Below, in pieces: positions 61,349-64,000 of a stretch of 64,000 nucleotides of DNA. Source of the DNA: Owenia fusiformis (taxonomy: Eukaryota > Annelida > Polychaeta > Sabellida > Oweniidae). A program made the position numbers and the translations under genes. The stretch lies in assembly GCA_903813345.2 (NCBI GenBank), contig CAIIXF020000012.1, positions 11,948,932 through 12,012,931 of the forward strand, in the 5' to 3' direction. The first letter of the stretch is position 1. Every line of letters starts with the position of its first letter. The notes below the pieces were generated by a model. It was not told where the DNA came from and ran no database searches. It saw nothing but the letters and a program-made list of their open reading frames with translations.

Positions 61349-61619
61349 TTCTGCATTGTGTAAGACTTTCACTCACTGCATTTTTAACTGAAGGAAAATA
61401 TTCTGATTTCTAAAATTTGATTTAATGATTTTCCATTTATAAGTCATGTGATCTATATTCAGATTGTGACTGTTCCAAAGATTGTGATTGTTCAAAAGAT
61501 TCGAACCAATATCCCGATAATTTCTTGTGAGTTTTAGAATTTGTCGTTAAAAAACGAGACCAAAATTCACGATTCAAATGTTGAAGTGAACAAAATGGCG
61601 GCTGTTTGAATTCGAATTT

Positions 61620-61690
61620 TGAATCACGACATACCCATATATGGGACGGAATATCGATGTTGCACTCTGGGAGCCAATCCTCCTTGGAAT
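61620..61690. repeat. Fragment of the AAGGAGGATTGGCTC element
   Basis: ATATCGATGTTGCACTCTGG and GAGCCAATCCTCCTTGG are the inverse of the left end of the element at 41806-42067. Only one end is recognisable. Confidence 0.65.
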
Positions 61691-64000
61691 GAGACTTTGA
61701 CCTCTTTATGTAAACAGTGAATTTGTGATTCTACACACTTTTTGATGATGTCATCCAGGTCAGTTCACATTCCTAACTCTGTACTGTAAAATATCACAGT
61801 TGGGACTAAAGGCTTCACAATGAGATATTTCCGATATCATTAAGTTATATCGAGTATAAATTTATCCTAGTACAGAATCAAGGTAAAAAATGATAATGAT
61901 GATAATGATAATTCTTAGATTTTGACAAATCTACCTTATAGCATTTGTTCTATATGGATTAAACATTAATTGGCGACCTGAAACAAGGTTTGCGTCAATG
62001 TCCTGATTTATATACATTTATGATCGTGCTAAATGGATCCTTGAAAGAAGGCCAATAACTGCAGTGATGTCGGATGATGACAATATCTTAGTTTGATTTG
62101 TTATTCTAATTCCTGGCATTTCTCTGTCATCTTACTTAAATGCCATCCATGTATTGGATTTATTTCTGTAATAGCCATTGCGAATTCACATTTATTTCCG
62201 AGATGTCTACTTGAAACTGTCTTGCTCAACGACTTGCTGATCTTGAGAAATCTTTTATTGACACGTCTGGACATGCCAAGTCGTGCAGAACGGGCCAAGG
62301 AGCTTATGTTTCAATGACCTGTCTAGTGTTATGATGTTATCATGACACGCTTGGCAGGCGTCGAATATGCTACCCTTGTTAGGATGGATATGACCCACGA
62401 ATAGTACATTGGTGTCCGTCATTATATTAGAAGCAGAAACTGCGCCTTAACGTTGTCCTTGAAGCTGTCTCTGCAAATGGACTTGTTTGAATTTATTTGT
62501 CTCGTCTTGTTGAACCTTGTCACAGGATATTAAATTTGTCGAACTTTGTCTGATCTTGCAAAGATCTTGCAGATTTTCTGTGTTTTTGTAAATTGTCAGC
62601 CAGATCTTGCCTGATCTTGTCAACTTGTCCTCTCATATTATCCGATAATTATGCAACTCGATCTTTTTATTTTGTTGCGTTGTTCTGTATTATCATATTC
62701 GAAGTCTTGACTGCAACAGTTTTAGTCCTGTCGTGTCTTGTTTGACATCGCTTGGACATGTCTGGTCTTGCACAAACTTATCTAGATCTCATTTTGCCCA
62801 TTCTTACATATCTGATTTTATCATCAACTACATGTACATGATTTTGAGCCGTCATATCTGTAGCTTCATGCGGAACATCATATTTCCTTGTTAATCATTG
62901 TCTTGGCTGATCTTACATTATTACCTTAACCTTCTCGGTTGGTTTCGCCCTGTCGTGCCTGGTCTTGTCAGAACTTCATATGTCAATCACCGTGACAAGT
63001 TTGGACACGCTCAGACAAGCATATTATATCATCTTAAGAGAATACCTCAACAGACATGCAAACTCAATACGTTGTCTTGAGTTTTACATATTTAGAATCT
63101 GCATCTTCTGTTTAGGTTTTAATACTCATTTTATTTGTCAGTACATGAACATATAATCATAGGCCTTCTTTGTGTGATGGTTCACGTTTTGGTGTGTTTG
63201 CATTGTTAGTCAAAGAACCCAAATAGTAAACATCTTGACCCATCAATTGCAAGGTATTACATACTATGTTTGAAGGAATATAGCACACTGGTTTTAAAAG
63301 TACAATCATGTATAGATCATAAAATAAGGTATTTTCTCAAGTGTACAATTGATTGTTTGCTACATGACAAGCGAATTCTTATTTATAATTGGATTTCCAA
63401 TCACTCTGAAGTTAAACTCATGATCACTCGTAGAAAACTACTATCACGTACCATTAAAGCACGCCATAATGCATTTATTACCATTGTTTACGTTGACATT
63501 TTGTACTACTTTGGGAATATACAGTAAACTACCGGTAATAATACGTTCAGAACTAGCACCTTTCATCTCTCCCGATGGATTTTATCTTTGATTAAAAACA
63601 GCAAACTGGTTATTTTCTTTTTTTTGCAATGTAAGTGAACTTGAGGTTAAATCAACCAAGTCATTGTAGATGCTGGGTTTGAAATAGAACCTCACTCGAA
63701 AGTGTTTCGTTTGGGCTATATCTGCAATGTTATTCCATAGATTCATGTGAATAGTGTGAGTTTTGGCTTTGCTTTCGAGCTCTTAGAACCTCAACATGTG
63801 GTTGGCGATTGCCATTCTGGTTTATTTACAAGCTCTTTGTAATTCTACCTCCAAACGAAGCTGTAAGGTTGACTTGCCGAAGTGAAACTTGAAATGAGAA
63901 ACCCATCCTTCGAACTCGGAAAAAGAAGGCCGGGGGAGAAAGAACACGTGTGGATGATGTTTGGAGCCCTGTGTTTGAAGGATGGAAAAACCGCAGAGGG

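Larger units (their letters stand above)
59353..64000 (+). other. First long intron of the K2P gene (runs off the window)
   Basis: I searched for the expected YGH-type continuation of the filter and the later membrane segments and saw none to 64000, so the intron is at least 4.6 kb. It contains a MITE (61220-61348), a fragment of the 41806 family (about 61620-61690), a GATAAT run near 61888 and a region rich in GATCTTG motifs (about 62450-63000). Confidence 0.5.

Noticed and set aside
62450-63000. GATCTTG-rich region as an organised tandem repeat
   Set aside because: Motifs recur irregularly with no fixed period, consistent with cryptic simplicity rather than a defined array.

Overview
The window is metazoan nuclear DNA. 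It is AT-rich and gene-poor, with spliced genes carrying GT-AG introns, an animal two-pore-domain potassium channel exon, a eukaryotic tRNA-Arg, and many families of short DNA transposons. Satellite blocks containing the GTGAGC and GTCCGTCTG motifs resemble ones I recall from molluscs and other lophotrochozoans. That placement is a guess; the metazoan call is firm.

The centre, 14735-40130, is one 25.4 kb mobile element. Its ends are inverted copies, identical for the outer 22 bp (TACGAAGCTTTAAAAGGGAC and two more bases). They are flanked directly by the 6-bp repeat GATAAC at 14729-14734 and 40131-40136. Each end carries a roughly 560-600 bp AT-rich arm containing inverted copies of a ~53 bp subterminal unit. 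Each arm finishes with the same inner boxes (AAAAGTCTTCTGTAAAGGA and GGCGTGTCA). One gene starts just inside each arm and both are transcribed inward. On the left is a two-exon, 390-residue DDE integrase/transposase (15318-17185, +). On the right is a gene I could assemble from 11 in-frame coding exons (36157 to 20996, -). It encodes a 592-residue protein with an N-terminal zinc ribbon and a C-terminal HECT E3 ubiquitin ligase domain with candidate catalytic Cys559. Both reading frames are open. The inference is a cut-and-paste element in which an integrase-type transposase travels with a ubiquitin ligase.

The introns and spacer of this element hold other transposons: a CR1/Jockey-group LINE with two frame breaks (23740-26950), a mariner-type remnant with long inverted repeats (19252-19858), several copies of a GTCACCACC MITE, a TA-flanked 501 bp MITE nested in one of these, and a third repeat family ending in GGAC runs.

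Left flank (1-14728): no convincing gene. It contains two TIR MITEs, a diverged repeat pair, a 60 bp direct duplication, and four tandem ~345 bp satellite units. Right flank (40137-64000): several MITEs, a 915 bp hAT remnant with an 8-bp target duplication (52052-52966), tRNA-Arg(ACG) (53213-53285), and the first coding exon of a K2P potassium channel (58752-59352, +). That exon stops inside the first selectivity filter, and the rest of the gene lies beyond the window.
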